From assembly GCA_963700305.1 (NCBI GenBank), contig CAVOXB010000011.1, forward strand, positions 744,001 to 808,000: 64,000 bases of DNA, in the 5' to 3' direction. Numbering within the stretch: the stretch's first letter is position 1; every line of letters begins with the position of its first letter. The notes below the pieces were generated by a model. It saw only the letters and a list, made by a program, of their open reading frames with translations, had not been told where the DNA came from and ran no database searches. Made by a program: the position numbers and the translations under genes. Shown here piece by piece: positions 38,073 to 47,700 of the stretch. The DNA is from Desulfomonile sp963700305 (GTDB taxonomy: Bacteria > Desulfobacterota > Desulfomonilia > Desulfomonilales > Desulfomonilaceae).

Positions 38073-39119
38073 ATGTCGGTTACCAGGTTCTGTGTGAGAA
38101 CATATAATCAAGACCTGAAGATTTTTGCGAGTCCTGCGGCCAAGGCCTCGCTGGTGTTGTTTGGCATAGCGCTTCTCTTTCTGCCGCGGGTTGCCGGAAC
38201 CTATGTGGCCTTCGTGTGTTGCGTGTGCGGAGTCTCGGTGATCAGCGCTTTGGGGTTGAACATCCTGACTGGCTGCACAGGCCTGATATCTCTGGGGCAT
38301 GCCGCATTCATGGGTATCGGGGGCTACACTGCCGCTATTCTAGCTTCCAAGTTCGGATTGCCTCTGATCGCCACTCTGCCACTTGCTGGTTTGGCTGCGG
38401 CTGTCGCCGGCTTTGTAGTTGGCGTGCCAACGTTGCGCCTAAAAGGTCTCTATCTGGTGGTAACCACTTTGGCGTTCCAGTTTATTGTGGAACATGTGAT
38501 TTATCATTGGGAAAGCCTGACACAAGGGGACAAAGGCATCAGTTTGCCCGATCCCACTCTTTTTGGATACAAATTCGGAACATATGAATCTTTCTATTAC
38601 ATCATACTGGCCGTTGCATTACTCACTGCGATATTTGCAAAAAATCTGGCCATGAGCCGGACGGGCAGGGCTTTGGTTGCCATCAGAGATCGCGACATAG
38701 CAGCTGAAATGATTGGTATTAATGTTTCCAAGTACAAAATTCTGGCCTTTGTCGTAAGCTCCTTTATTGCCGGTCTGGCAGGAGGACTGTACGCTTACCT
38801 TCTCCGTCTCATCAGTCCGGATCATTTCACCTTTAGTCAGTCCATTCTTTATATTGCGATGATTATCGTGGGAGGCATGGGCACGGTGCTCGGATCGATC
38901 GTAGGAGCCCTGTTCATGGTGTTGCTGCCTGAGGCCCTGAATGCCGTATCCGGGCCTTTGGCATCGGCTTATCCCGCATTGGCGCCTCGGATCGGCGGTG
39001 TTTCCGCAGCCGTATATGGAATGGTGATAATTCTGTTCCTTCTCCTGGAACCTAATGGTCTTTTCGGCATCTGGATCAGGATAAAACGATATTGGAAAAC
39101 CTGGCCGTTCAGCTACTGA
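38073..39119 (+). CDS. livM: Branched-chain-type ABC transporter permease LivM
   Basis: A 348-aa multi-helix permease: GLNILTGCTGLISLGHAAFM, GVPTLRLKGLYLVVTTLAF, AVRDRDIAAEMIGIN-like segment (VAIRDRDIAAEMIGINVSKY) and the C-terminal LEPNGLFGI. GAGGGAG precedes the ATG at 38073. It is the last gene of the cluster; a partial inverted repeat (TGATACCAAA at 39117-39126 and 39169-39178) overlaps its stop and could aid termination. Confidence 0.92.
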   Translation: MSVTRFCVRTYNQDLKIFASPAAKASLVLFGIALLFLPRVAGTYVAFVCCVCGVSVISALGLNILTGCTGLISLGHAAFMGIGGYTAAILASKFGLPLIATLPLAGLAAAVAGFVVGVPTLRLKGLYLVVTTLAFQFIVEHVIYHWESLTQGDKGISLPDPTLFGYKFGTYESFYYIILAVALLTAIFAKNLAMSRTGRALVAIRDRDIAAEMIGINVSKYKILAFVVSSFIAGLAGGLYAYLLRLISPDHFTFSQSILYIAMIIVGGMGTVLGSIVGALFMVLLPEALNAVSGPLASAYPALAPRIGGVSAAVYGMVIILFLLLEPNGLFGIWIRIKRYWKTWPFSY

Positions 39120-39178
39120 TACCAAACCCCCTTCGTAAAAGTAACTTTATCTCGCGTTGAGTCGCTGTTTTGGTATCA
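39117..39178. terminator. Inverted repeat overlapping the livM stop
   Basis: TGATACCAAA at 39117-39126 and TTTGGTATCA at 39169-39178 form a perfect 10-bp dyad with a 42-nt spacer. With such a loop it is a weak terminator candidate, or the end of a small inserted element next to the transposase remnant. Confidence 0.3.
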
Positions 39179-39202
39179 CCTCGTCCGATTTAGGAGGTGA
39201 AT

Positions 39203-39382
39203 ATGGGAAGGGTGACAAGGGCGGTAGAACATCTGGGCATTGATGAACTTGTAGTGCGTACTGATAGCACCAAGAACGCATGGCACGTCCGCAAATTATT
39301 GGTAATTTGGAACGCCACAGTGGATCCTCGACGGGCAGGCTTCCAGAAGACTCTGCGTGGTAAAGCGTGCAGCCTATCGTAA
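39203..39382 (+). pseudogene. N-terminal remnant of an IS630-like transposase
   Basis: GRVTRAVEHLGIDELVVR, KNAWHVRKLLVIWNATVDPR matches the helix-turn-helix N-terminus of IS630-family transposases as I know them; the rest (catalytic domain) is missing. GGAGGTG lies right before the ATG. Inverted repeats of an intact element were not seen, so this is decayed or a domesticated fragment. Confidence 0.55.
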
Positions 39383-39469
39383 ATACCTTAGCTGCTTTAC
39401 GACTGTCTATTGAGGTCGTCCGGATCTAACCCCCAACAGAGAGTTAGCTCCAGACTATCAACGCAGTGG

Positions 39470-39754
39470 CTATTTCAAAAACTCCATTTTTGATCGGTAC
39501 CGCATGTACGTATAGACAATGGGAATTAGTGTGCATGCGGCCAAGATCATCCCATAGACAAGATCTGTCTGGAATTCCATCTGCACATAAGCGATGCGGA
39601 CAACGGAATCGCTTAGGTTGCTCATCATCCTCAGCAACACCAAGGCCAGCGGGATTCCGAAAAAAATCGAACAAAGAAGGCTCACTATATCGAAAAGTTT
39701 TCTCGCATCCTGTACGTCATCACACTCAGCCGAAGGAAAGCAACTCACGCTCAT
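39470..39754 (-). CDS. Small membrane protein, unknown function
   Basis: A 94-aa open frame with two predicted membrane helices (LFDIVSLLCSIFFGIPLALVL and LVYGMILAACTLIPIVYTY). AAAGGAG lies about 9 nt before the ATG. It has no family match I recognise and no operon partner. A shorter open frame at 39790-39972 on the same strand has a TTG start and no support. Confidence 0.5.
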   Translation of the reverse strand: MSVSCFPSAECDDVQDARKLFDIVSLLCSIFFGIPLALVLLRMMSNLSDSVVRIAYVQMEFQTDLVYGMILAACTLIPIVYTYMRYRSKMEFLK

Positions 39755-40069
39755 GGTTGTGGCTCCTTTCGCGTAATCTTGAACTGAAGTTAATTCTTCA
39801 ACCGCTCTTTGTCCATGAGGGCTGCCAGGGAATTCTCGATTGCGGGCGATTCACGTTCAGTCAGCCTCAGGCTTGACATATTTGATTTTACGGGATTCGG
39901 CCGTATTCGCATTCCGGCTTCCGGGGACTGTGCCTGCGCCAACAACTTTCCACTAGCAAATCCCGTTCCCAATTCCCATTTCGCTGACGTTGAGCATGAA
40001 ACGGAGTAATTATTTCAGAGTGAGCCATTTCAGCAGGGCTGACCGTTCAAAAGCCATGTCCGCGATGAG

Positions 40070-40546
40070 TCACAGCGTGGACCGTTCCAGGTCAATGAGG
40101 CGCTTCTTGGTGTCCAGGCCGCCTCCGAATCCGGTCAGCGAGCCGTCGCTGCCGACGCACCGATGGCACGGTACAATGATAGGGATGGGGTTCTTTCCGA
40201 TGGCTCCGCCTACGGCCCTGACTGCTTTTGGGTTGCCGATGACTTCTGCGATGGTTTTGTAGCTGACCAGCTCTCCGTAGGGGATGGTGAGCAGTGCCTG
40301 CCACACTCTGAGCTGAAAAGGCGTTCCCACAGTCGCCAGTGCGAGACCGAACTGTTTGAGCTCCCCCTTGAAATAGGCACGCAGTTGGGCTTTGACCGGC
40401 GCAAAGAACTCAGGCTGCTTCTGCCAATCGTCCTTGATGGTGGTCGGGTTTTTCTCCTTTGAAAAAACGATGTGCCGCAGCCCTTGTTCGTCTCCCACAA
40501 GGGTCAGGGTTCCGATCAAGCCTGTATCAAAATAGTCGTAGAACAT
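40070..40546 (-). CDS. ogt: Methylated-DNA-protein-cysteine methyltransferase
   Basis: A 158-aa repair protein that removes alkyl groups from O6-alkylguanine in a suicide reaction. The active site is IVPCHRC with C127, and the DNA-binding helix follows GTPFQLRVWQALLTIPYGE, as expected. Length is normal for Ogt-type proteins. It follows the ada-alkA fusion by 12 bp on the same strand and presumably shares its alkylation-inducible transcript. Confidence 0.95.
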   Translation of the reverse strand: MFYDYFDTGLIGTLTLVGDEQGLRHIVFSKEKNPTTIKDDWQKQPEFFAPVKAQLRAYFKGELKQFGLALATVGTPFQLRVWQALLTIPYGELVSYKTIAEVIGNPKAVRAVGGAIGKNPIPIIVPCHRCVGSDGSLTGFGGGLDTKKRLIDLERSTL

Positions 40547-40558
40547 GACATTCTCCCT

Positions 40559-42010
40559 TTAGCCGTGCCAGAGGTACATGGCCGCGTAAGCACGCCACGG
40601 GCGCCACTCTTCGGCCCTTTGCCTGATTTGTTTTGGGGTAAGCCGTTTATCGCCTTGCTGCAGCGCCTTGATAATGCCCAGATCCGCGGCTGGAAAAGCG
40701 TCAGGTTCACCCATTGCCCGCATGGCTATGTACTGAGCCGTCCAGTCCCCGATACCAGGAATCCGAGTCAATTGTTCAATGAAATCCGAAAGCGACCCAT
40801 TCACTACAAATGAAATCCTTTCTCGATCCACTTCTTCCGCCAACGCTCGGACCGTCCGAACCCGCGTTTCGGGCATGCCGACCATTCCCAGGTCACAAGC
40901 GCTCAACTCATGTGCGGTTGGGAAGAAGTGAGTGAGTTCCGGATGGTCCACGGATTCAAACATCGGCCCAGCCTTTGAGGCGATCCGTCCAATGACGGTG
41001 CGGGCTCCCTTGACTGAAATCTGCTGGCCTACCACCGCCCGTACGGCAACTTCAAATAGGTCCCACGCGCCTGGAAGCCTGAGGCCCGGCTGTTTGCGCA
41101 CCAGCCTTTCCAGCAGACTGTCTGCGGCCAAGACATCGTGAATGGCCGTCATATTGGCGTCCAGGTCAAACATGCGACGCACCCTCTCAACAATGGGCAT
41201 CAGGTCGCGGCTGTCCGATAAGGCCACTGTCAGAAGCAATGAGTTATCTCGCGGTCGGTGGCCCACGGAAATCACACCGGTGGTCTCGTTAATCCGTATC
41301 GTGCGATGATAGTTGCCGCGTGCAACGGACTCCACGCCCGGTATAGACCGCAACTCGAAAAACTCCAGCATGCGCTTCCAATGAAAGGGCGGGCGGTAGG
41401 GCAAGGTCAACGTGCATTGAAACAGAGCGCTCCCGGTGGTCCTGTTGCCATTGCTCGGCCTGCGAAGCGCAGACGGGGTTGTGCCATAGATCTTGATAAA
41501 CGCGGCATTGAATCGCCGGATGCTGCCGAAACCCGATGCAAAAGCGATTTCGGTGACGGGCAGCGATGTTTCGCTCAACAGCTTTTTTGCAAACAGGATT
41601 TTTTGGGTGGTTGCCAAACTTTTGGGCGAGGCTCCGATATGGGTTTGAAACAGTCGGCGCAAGTGACGACTGCCCACACCAAGCCTCGAGGCCAGGTCCT
41701 CCAGGCTTCCTTCATTCAACGCACCCTGACGGATCAGCACCAAGGCCCGGGAAACCGTGGCGGATGTACCGTTCCAGGCCGGACTGCCGGGCGCTGCCTC
41801 GGGCAGGCATCGGAGACAAGGACGCAACCCTGCTTCAGCCGCTGCAGCAGCCGAAGGAAAGTAGACAATGTTCTCAGCCTTGGGTGCACGCGCGGGGCAT
41901 ATGGGGCGGCAATAAATACCGGTGCTCAAAACACCTATGAAGAACAGGCCGTCGAACCGAGTGTCTCTCGCCAACCGCGCCCTGTCGCAAATCCGTGTAT
42001 CAAGTCTCAT
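40559..42010 (-). CDS. Ada-like regulator fused to AlkA DNA glycosylase
   Basis: A 483-aa fusion. The first 90 residues are the Ada metal-binding domain (FFIGVLSTGIYCRPICPARAP, RPCLRCLPE) with the four Zn Cys, one of which accepts a methyl from phosphotriesters. Then an AraC helix-turn-helix (LEDLASRLGVGSRHLRRLFQ), and an AlkA N-domain with a HhH-GPD glycosylase (LTRIPGIGDWTAQYIAMRAM, ADLGI). AraC+Zn controls the adaptive response; the glycosylase removes alkylated bases. The ATG at 42010 is followed by MRLDTRICD and preceded by GAGG; an upstream in-frame ATG at 42040 adds ten unconserved residues. This Ada-AlkA fusion is a known type. Confidence 0.92.
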   Translation of the reverse strand: MRLDTRICDRARLARDTRFDGLFFIGVLSTGIYCRPICPARAPKAENIVYFPSAAAAAEAGLRPCLRCLPEAAPGSPAWNGTSATVSRALVLIRQGALNEGSLEDLASRLGVGSRHLRRLFQTHIGASPKSLATTQKILFAKKLLSETSLPVTEIAFASGFGSIRRFNAAFIKIYGTTPSALRRPSNGNRTTGSALFQCTLTLPYRPPFHWKRMLEFFELRSIPGVESVARGNYHRTIRINETTGVISVGHRPRDNSLLLTVALSDSRDLMPIVERVRRMFDLDANMTAIHDVLAADSLLERLVRKQPGLRLPGAWDLFEVAVRAVVGQQISVKGARTVIGRIASKAGPMFESVDHPELTHFFPTAHELSACDLGMVGMPETRVRTVRALAEEVDRERISFVVNGSLSDFIEQLTRIPGIGDWTAQYIAMRAMGEPDAFPAADLGIIKALQQGDKRLTPKQIRQRAEEWRPWRAYAAMYLWHG

Positions 42011-42393
42011 GTCTGTCGCCTCAGGCCCAGGATGCTTCAAATCCTGGCTGGATTTTACCCCGCTGGTGTTTTGAGCAACGATTCACGCAATCCAAAATTG
42101 TAACCATATGTTGATCACATTTCGCTATTGAGGCAAGACGTTTTCGGACATGGTTGTAAGAAGTGCCTGCAGGACAAAGAAAGAGAAAAGGGTCTGCGAA
42201 ATTCCGGGCCAGGGTGTGAAAAGCACGGTGGACAAATTGTGGGCAAAAGATGAGACTGTTATATGGAAACCATCGAAACATAAGTTGGGCGTTTGCATTG
42301 AACGATCAATTCGAATGGCCTCTATGGGAGAGGATTCGGCCGTCGACGATCTACGGATGCACTGTATCTTGTTGATGTCTGAAGGAGTCACGC

Positions 42394-42821
42394 ATGAAGC
42401 AGGAAATCATCGGAAGAGGTCAAGGACGGGATTAAGATTGGTAAAGTGACCATATCTTCGTCAAGACCGCCTCGGACACGACCGGCGGCCGCGTTACGGT
42501 CGTGGAAGTCACCCTGGAGCCAGGTTTTCACCTGCCGCGTCACTACCACGAAGAGATGACGGAGACCTTCTACATCCTCGATGGCGAAGTCGTGTTCCGA
42601 TTTGACGATGAGACTGTGATCGCCACACCCGGAACGACTGTGAACGCCCGCCATATGTCGGGCACGATGTGACGAGTGAGAACGGCGGGAAGCTGCTCAC
42701 CATCTTCACTCCAGGCGGATTCGACAAGTACCTGGCGGAAATGGCCTCTCTCACTGAAGAGCAGCTCGCCGACGATGAACTGATTACAGGCCTGGCTGAG
42801 AAGTACGACTCCTGGAAGTAG
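42394..42821 (+). pseudogene. Cupin-domain gene, broken
   Basis: A strong start (AAGGAG, then ATG AAG CAG GAA) leads into MKQEIIGRG and then fails. The remaining text is readable only by changing frame: IFVKTASDTTGGRVTVVEV, EPGFHLPRHYHEEMTETFYI, LDGEVVFRFDD, then, one frame over, HDVTSENGGKLLTIFTPGGF, DKYLAEM. It ends in LAEKYDSWK and TAG. The HYHEEMTE...G motif is the cupin metal site. Stops at about 42433-42447 and 42669-42671 and at least three indels mean the gene is not intact; unlike most shifts here these do not resolve into one simple base each. The 42041-42393 interval upstream shows no gene. Confidence 0.65.
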
Positions 42822-42940
42822 CGGTTTAGTGATGCTGACAGCGCTCAGGAAGACCCATACCCTGCGCCTATTAAGTCGGGCCAGTGGACTGCGAGCACCA
42901 AAACAACAGCGAGGCAACGAGTAATTATTACTTGCGCAAG

Positions 42941-44161
42941 TTAAGGGTTCCTGTTCACCTTTTTGAGTTCCTCGGGAGTGCGGCATATCTGTTCTCCCTG
43001 GATCGACTGTATGTTTGTGAGCACTGCGAAACCGTATTTGTCGCTGTATGCAGTCTCGCCCCATACCACGTCTTCTACAACTTGATGGTCCTCAGGACGC
43101 ATGATTTTCCATCCCTCTGGAGTCAGCCAGGCGAGGGGTTCTCTTTCCACTGCTTTCACTATAGCCTCTGGATCCGCGGTTCCCGCACGTTCCAACGCGG
43201 CCTTGATGAAGTAGACCCCCGCATACGTTTCTTCGGCCATGTAATCCGGGTATTCTTTGTATTTATCGTGGTATTTCTTGACAAACTCTCTGTTTTCTGC
43301 GGAATCCGGCGTGGTAAAGAAATATCGAGATGCCATGAACAGGCCTGCTGGAGTTTCTTTGCCAAGGGGGACGAGAGTCTCAAGAGCCGCTCCCACGGGA
43401 AAAGCGAACTTGATCTCATCGAAAAGCTTGGCTTCCTTTGCCTGTCTGATAAAATCCACAGCGTCCTGACCCCACAATGGGCACCAGACGGCATCCGGCT
43501 TCACTTTACGAATCTGCTCTATGTGCGTGCCGTATTCTTTGGCCATGAGTTTCGGAAATATCTCGCCCACGACCTCCATATCGGGCTTCAACTCCTTCAG
43601 TTTTTCCCTGAATAAACGCCAGGATTCGTGGCCATAGTTGTAATCGGGACCAATACACATCCACCGCTTGTAAGGTCTGGATGCCATGAAGTAGGCGGCT
43701 GCACGGGAATGCATCATTACATTACTCAGTGTACTGAACAGATAGGGGTTGAATTTGGCTCCGGTTAAGGTGTCCGTGGCTGCTTGCGTGACAACGAGGA
43801 TTTTCTTGTGCTTTCGCGCAGTCTCCGATAGAGCCATGGCGACACCGCTGGAAGTAGGTCCCATGAGAAAATCGACCTTGTCCTCAGCGATGAATTTCTC
43901 TGCAAGCTCGACGGCAACCTCTGGCTTCAATTTCGTGTCCCCGAAAGTGGCCACCAGCTTTCGGCCGAGCACGCCGCCTAAGCCATTGATTTCCTCCATT
44001 GCCATTTCAGTCGCCCGCTGGCCGTTTATCCCGTAGCCTCCGAGTGGGCCGGAGCTGATGAACATGACTCCTAATTTGATCGGTTTGTCATCCGAATAAA
44101 CAGGGTTTACGAGAGTTGCCGTCAAGAAAAGCGCAAAACAAAGAATAACCAACTTTCTCAT
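42941..44161 (-). CDS. livK: Liv-type ABC transporter substrate-binding protein
   Basis: A 406-aa periplasmic binding protein with a signal peptide (LVILCFALFLTATLVNPVYS). The fold of leucine-type binding proteins is seen in IKLGVMFISSGPLGGYGING, LNGL-type ATEMAMEEINGLGGVLGRK and MGPTSSGVAMALS. AAGGGGGT lies before the ATG. It lies 4 kb from the liv permease operon in the opposite orientation and is the likely binding partner, although similar proteins can serve other transporters. Substrate not identifiable. Confidence 0.88.
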   Translation of the reverse strand: MRKLVILCFALFLTATLVNPVYSDDKPIKLGVMFISSGPLGGYGINGQRATEMAMEEINGLGGVLGRKLVATFGDTKLKPEVAVELAEKFIAEDKVDFLMGPTSSGVAMALSETARKHKKILVVTQAATDTLTGAKFNPYLFSTLSNVMMHSRAAAYFMASRPYKRWMCIGPDYNYGHESWRLFREKLKELKPDMEVVGEIFPKLMAKEYGTHIEQIRKVKPDAVWCPLWGQDAVDFIRQAKEAKLFDEIKFAFPVGAALETLVPLGKETPAGLFMASRYFFTTPDSAENREFVKKYHDKYKEYPDYMAEETYAGVYFIKAALERAGTADPEAIVKAVEREPLAWLTPEGWKIMRPEDHQVVEDVVWGETAYSDKYGFAVLTNIQSIQGEQICRTPEELKKVNRNP

Positions 44162-44724
44162 GATCTACCCCCTTGATTAAATGCGTCTTGGTTTAAAAAA
44201 CCGCTAGAAATCATTGGCAAAAACATGGCTACCAAGCTTGTTGATCAGCTTTCATTACCCATAATGGCTCCGCCCTTGCAGATACACCTCCTTTTCCAAA
44301 AGCAGTTGCCCGCTCTGCCACTCTTGCATAGTCGCCGAATCTCGCTACTGCGTCAACGATTCCTCCTCTGCCCTCGGGTCATGGTGGTATAAAACGAGTT
44401 GTAAGATCACCAACGGGGCCCAATGCCTGGGGCAGACTGAGCCTCCCTAGGTATTGCGGGTGACCCTGATTCAGCTTTTTCGGGGCCAGAGGAACCGTTC
44501 CGCAACCGGCCGCCTAACGAAAGCCCCCCGGAGAGGTAAGACCGCTGTATGATTCCGGTTGAATCATGAGCGTCCTAAACTCTCCCCCTCAATTCTTTGC
44601 GTGCGCGTGACTTTGTAGGCAATGGCAATCATGATAAGATTACACAAGGCCTCACTGACTTTAGTGATTTCTAACCATTTTGCATTGTGTCGTCTGAATC
44701 GTCGAAAAATTTTCGGAGTCCACT
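44162..44724. other. Gene-free, structured intergenic region
   Basis: A 563-bp divergent spacer between livK (-) and the hybrid kinase gene (+). It has no credible open frame. 44400-44575 is GC-rich, and CGCT..ATGATTC / GAATCAT.AGCG at 44543-44572 folds into a near-perfect hairpin around CGGTT. No riboswitch class I know was matched. Confidence 0.4.
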
Positions 44725-47700
44725 ATGACTGAACAAGACCGCTTTCTCGTAAAAAAGCCGTTAGCCGTTGATGCGGAAGAATCCGGCGATAGAGCGCAGA
44801 AAGGGGACGGCGTTGCCCAAGCTGAATTGCAGGAGAAAATCCTGGAAATCGAGCGTTTCAACAGTCTGGTCATGGCAAGGGAACAGCGGATCCTTGACCT
44901 GAAGAAGGAGGCAAACGCGTTGGCAGAGGCTGCCGGCAAGGCAGCGCCTTACGGATCCTTGGAGCAGATTGAAAAGGATGCGGCCTTGGACGAGGCGGTA
45001 CTGGCGATGGCGGATCGAGGTGAAGACGTAGGCTCTGATCCTGAGGAATTGCAGGTATCGGACTTGTTGGATCTTGAGGATTTGCAGACTCTTCTCACCA
45101 ACTTCTGCGACGCAGTAGGGGTTGCTTCAGCCATATCAGACCTCAAAGGCAACCTTCTGGCATTTGCAAACTTTCGGCGAGCTTGCACCGATTTCCATCG
45201 CGTTGGCGAGATTTCCTCTCAACGCTGTATCGAAAGCGACACATTACTGGGTTCCAGACTTGAGGAAGGTCAGGATTTCACCATTTATCAATGCAAAAAT
45301 GGCATGACGGACGCGGCTTCGCCGCTGATCATAGACGGTAAGCACCTGGCCAATATTCTCATCGGCCAGTTCCATTTGAAGGAACCTGATCTGGACTTCT
45401 TTCGTCGCCAGGCTCGAGACCTCGGTTACGATGAAGAGGATTATTTGGCATCCATCAAGGAAGTGCCAATCATGTCCGAGGAGAAGCTGCCCAGCATTCT
45501 CGGTTTCTTGTCAGGTTTCGCCAAGATCGTAGGCTCCCTCACGCTAGACCGAATTCGCGCTTCACAGGCAGCCGAGGATCTAAAAAGGAGAGCCGAGGAA
45601 CTGCGCCGCAGTCAGGCAGCGGCTTTGAGCCTGGCCGAGGATGCAGAAATGGCCCGCAGCGAGATCGCGCGATACAGGGATCATCTGGAGCAGTTGGTCA
45701 AGGATCGCACCGATGAGCTGCGCGTATCGGAGGAACGCACCCGGCTGCTCCTGGAATCTGTGGGCGAGGGGATCATCGGCGTGAACACGGATGGCAAGAT
45801 CACTTTTGTCAATCCTGCCGCATGTCGAATGCTCGAATACTCGCCGGATGAATTTGAGGGCCAGGGTCTCCACAGCCTCATTCACCATTCTCATGAGGAT
45901 GGTTCCCCATATCCTCAAAAAGATTGCCCCATGTACAAGACCTTTTCACTTGGCGCCGTAGGTCATGTCGATAATGAAGTCCTGTGGCGAAAAGAGGGCA
46001 CGAGTTTTCCCGTAGCCTATTCCAGCAACCCTATTCATAAGGACGGCGGAGTTGTCGGCGCAGTGGTCACGTTTAGAGACATCACCGACCGCCGCCGAGC
46101 CGAGGAGGCACTTGCAGAAAGTGAACGCAGAACGCGCACGATTTTGGAGACGGCCATCGAGGGGGTCTGGATGGTCGACAATGATGCCGCCACACTGATT
46201 GCAAACCCCGCCCTATGCACGATTTTGGGCAGGCCACCGGAAGAGATAATCGGCCGTCATATTTTTGATTTTGTTGATGAGGAGAACCGCCAGATCTTTC
46301 TGGACCAGCTCGAGAAAAGAAAGAAAGGACAGTCAGGGGCCTATGAGATTTCATTGCAAAGATCTGACGGGGTGAACGTACCCTGTCTTTTCAATGCCAG
46401 CCCTTTTCTTGACGAAAAAGGTTTCAACAAGGGCTCTTTCGCGCTCGTGACCGATATAACTGCTCGAAAACTGGCCGATGAGCAGGTTCGCCGCGCCAAG
46501 GAGATAGCTGAGGAAGCCACTCGGATGAAGAGCGATTTTCTGGCCAACATGAGTCACGAGATCAGGACACCTATGAATGCTGTGATTGGCATGGCCCACC
46601 TGGCCCTTCAGACAGAGCTCACTCCAAAACAGGCTGACTACGTGAGAAAGATACAGCGTTCCGCACATTCTCTTCTGGGAATCATCAATGACATCCTGGA
46701 TTTCTCCAAGATCGAAGCGGGAAAGATGCATATGGAGTCCGTGGATTTCAGCCTGGATGAAGTCCTCGACAACGTGTCCACGTTGGTGGGAGTGAAGGTG
46801 CATGAGAAGGAGCTCGAGTTCTTGATGGATACATCAAAGGATGTGCCCCTTGGGTTGGTGGGCGATCCGCTGAGGCTGGGGCAAATCTTGACCAACCTGT
46901 GCAACAACGCGGTGAAATTCACACAAGAGGGTGAGATCGTGATTTCCACCAAAGTGTTGGAGAAAGACAAGGAGTGGGTCAGGCTCCAGTTTTGTGTTCG
47001 AGACACCGGGGTCGGCCTGACCGAAGAACAGAAGGGGAAGCTGTTTCAAGCTTTTAGCCAGGCAGACTCTTCTACCACGAGAAAATACGGTGGGACAGGG
47101 CTCGGGCTTACAATCTGCAAGCGTTTTGTCAACATGATGGGAGGGGAGATCTGGGTTGAGAGCGAACCTGGAAAGGGGAGCGAGTTCGTATTCACGGCAA
47201 AATTCGGTTTAGCGAGGAAGGTCTCAAGGAGGCACATGGAGCCATCAGTGAGCCTGCGGGGGATGCGGGTTCTGGTGGTGGACGACAATGCCTCATCCAG
47301 GGAGATTCTGCAAACTTTGCTGGAAACCATGAGTTTCAAAGTAACCGTTGCAGCTTCTGCCGAGGAAGGGATAGCAGAGTTGGAGAAAGAGGCCAAAGCC
47401 AGTCCCTATAGGCTGGTACTAATGGACTGGAGGATGCCTGGTATGGACGGGATCAAAGCGTGCGCGGTGATCAAGAGGCATCCGGGACTCCCTCAGAAGC
47501 CCAAGATTATCATCGCGACCGCCTATGGTCGTGAAGAGGTCATGCAGAGATCCGAGAAGGTGGGGGTGGACGGCTTTCTTCTTAAGCCAGTAGGCCAGTC
47601 AGTGCTTTTTGACGCGATCATGGTCGCTTTTGGGAAGGAATCTCCAGAGGGTGAGGCCGTGGCACGGGTGAGCAGCAGTGATGAGGAAGAGCTGCGAAAG

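Noticed and set aside
39790..39972. A 60-codon minus-strand frame with a TTG start
   Set aside because: Low-complexity composition and no support from a start site or neighbours.
42394..42821. A functional cupin gene
   Set aside because: At least three frame changes and in-frame stops remain even after correcting one base each; treated as a pseudogene.
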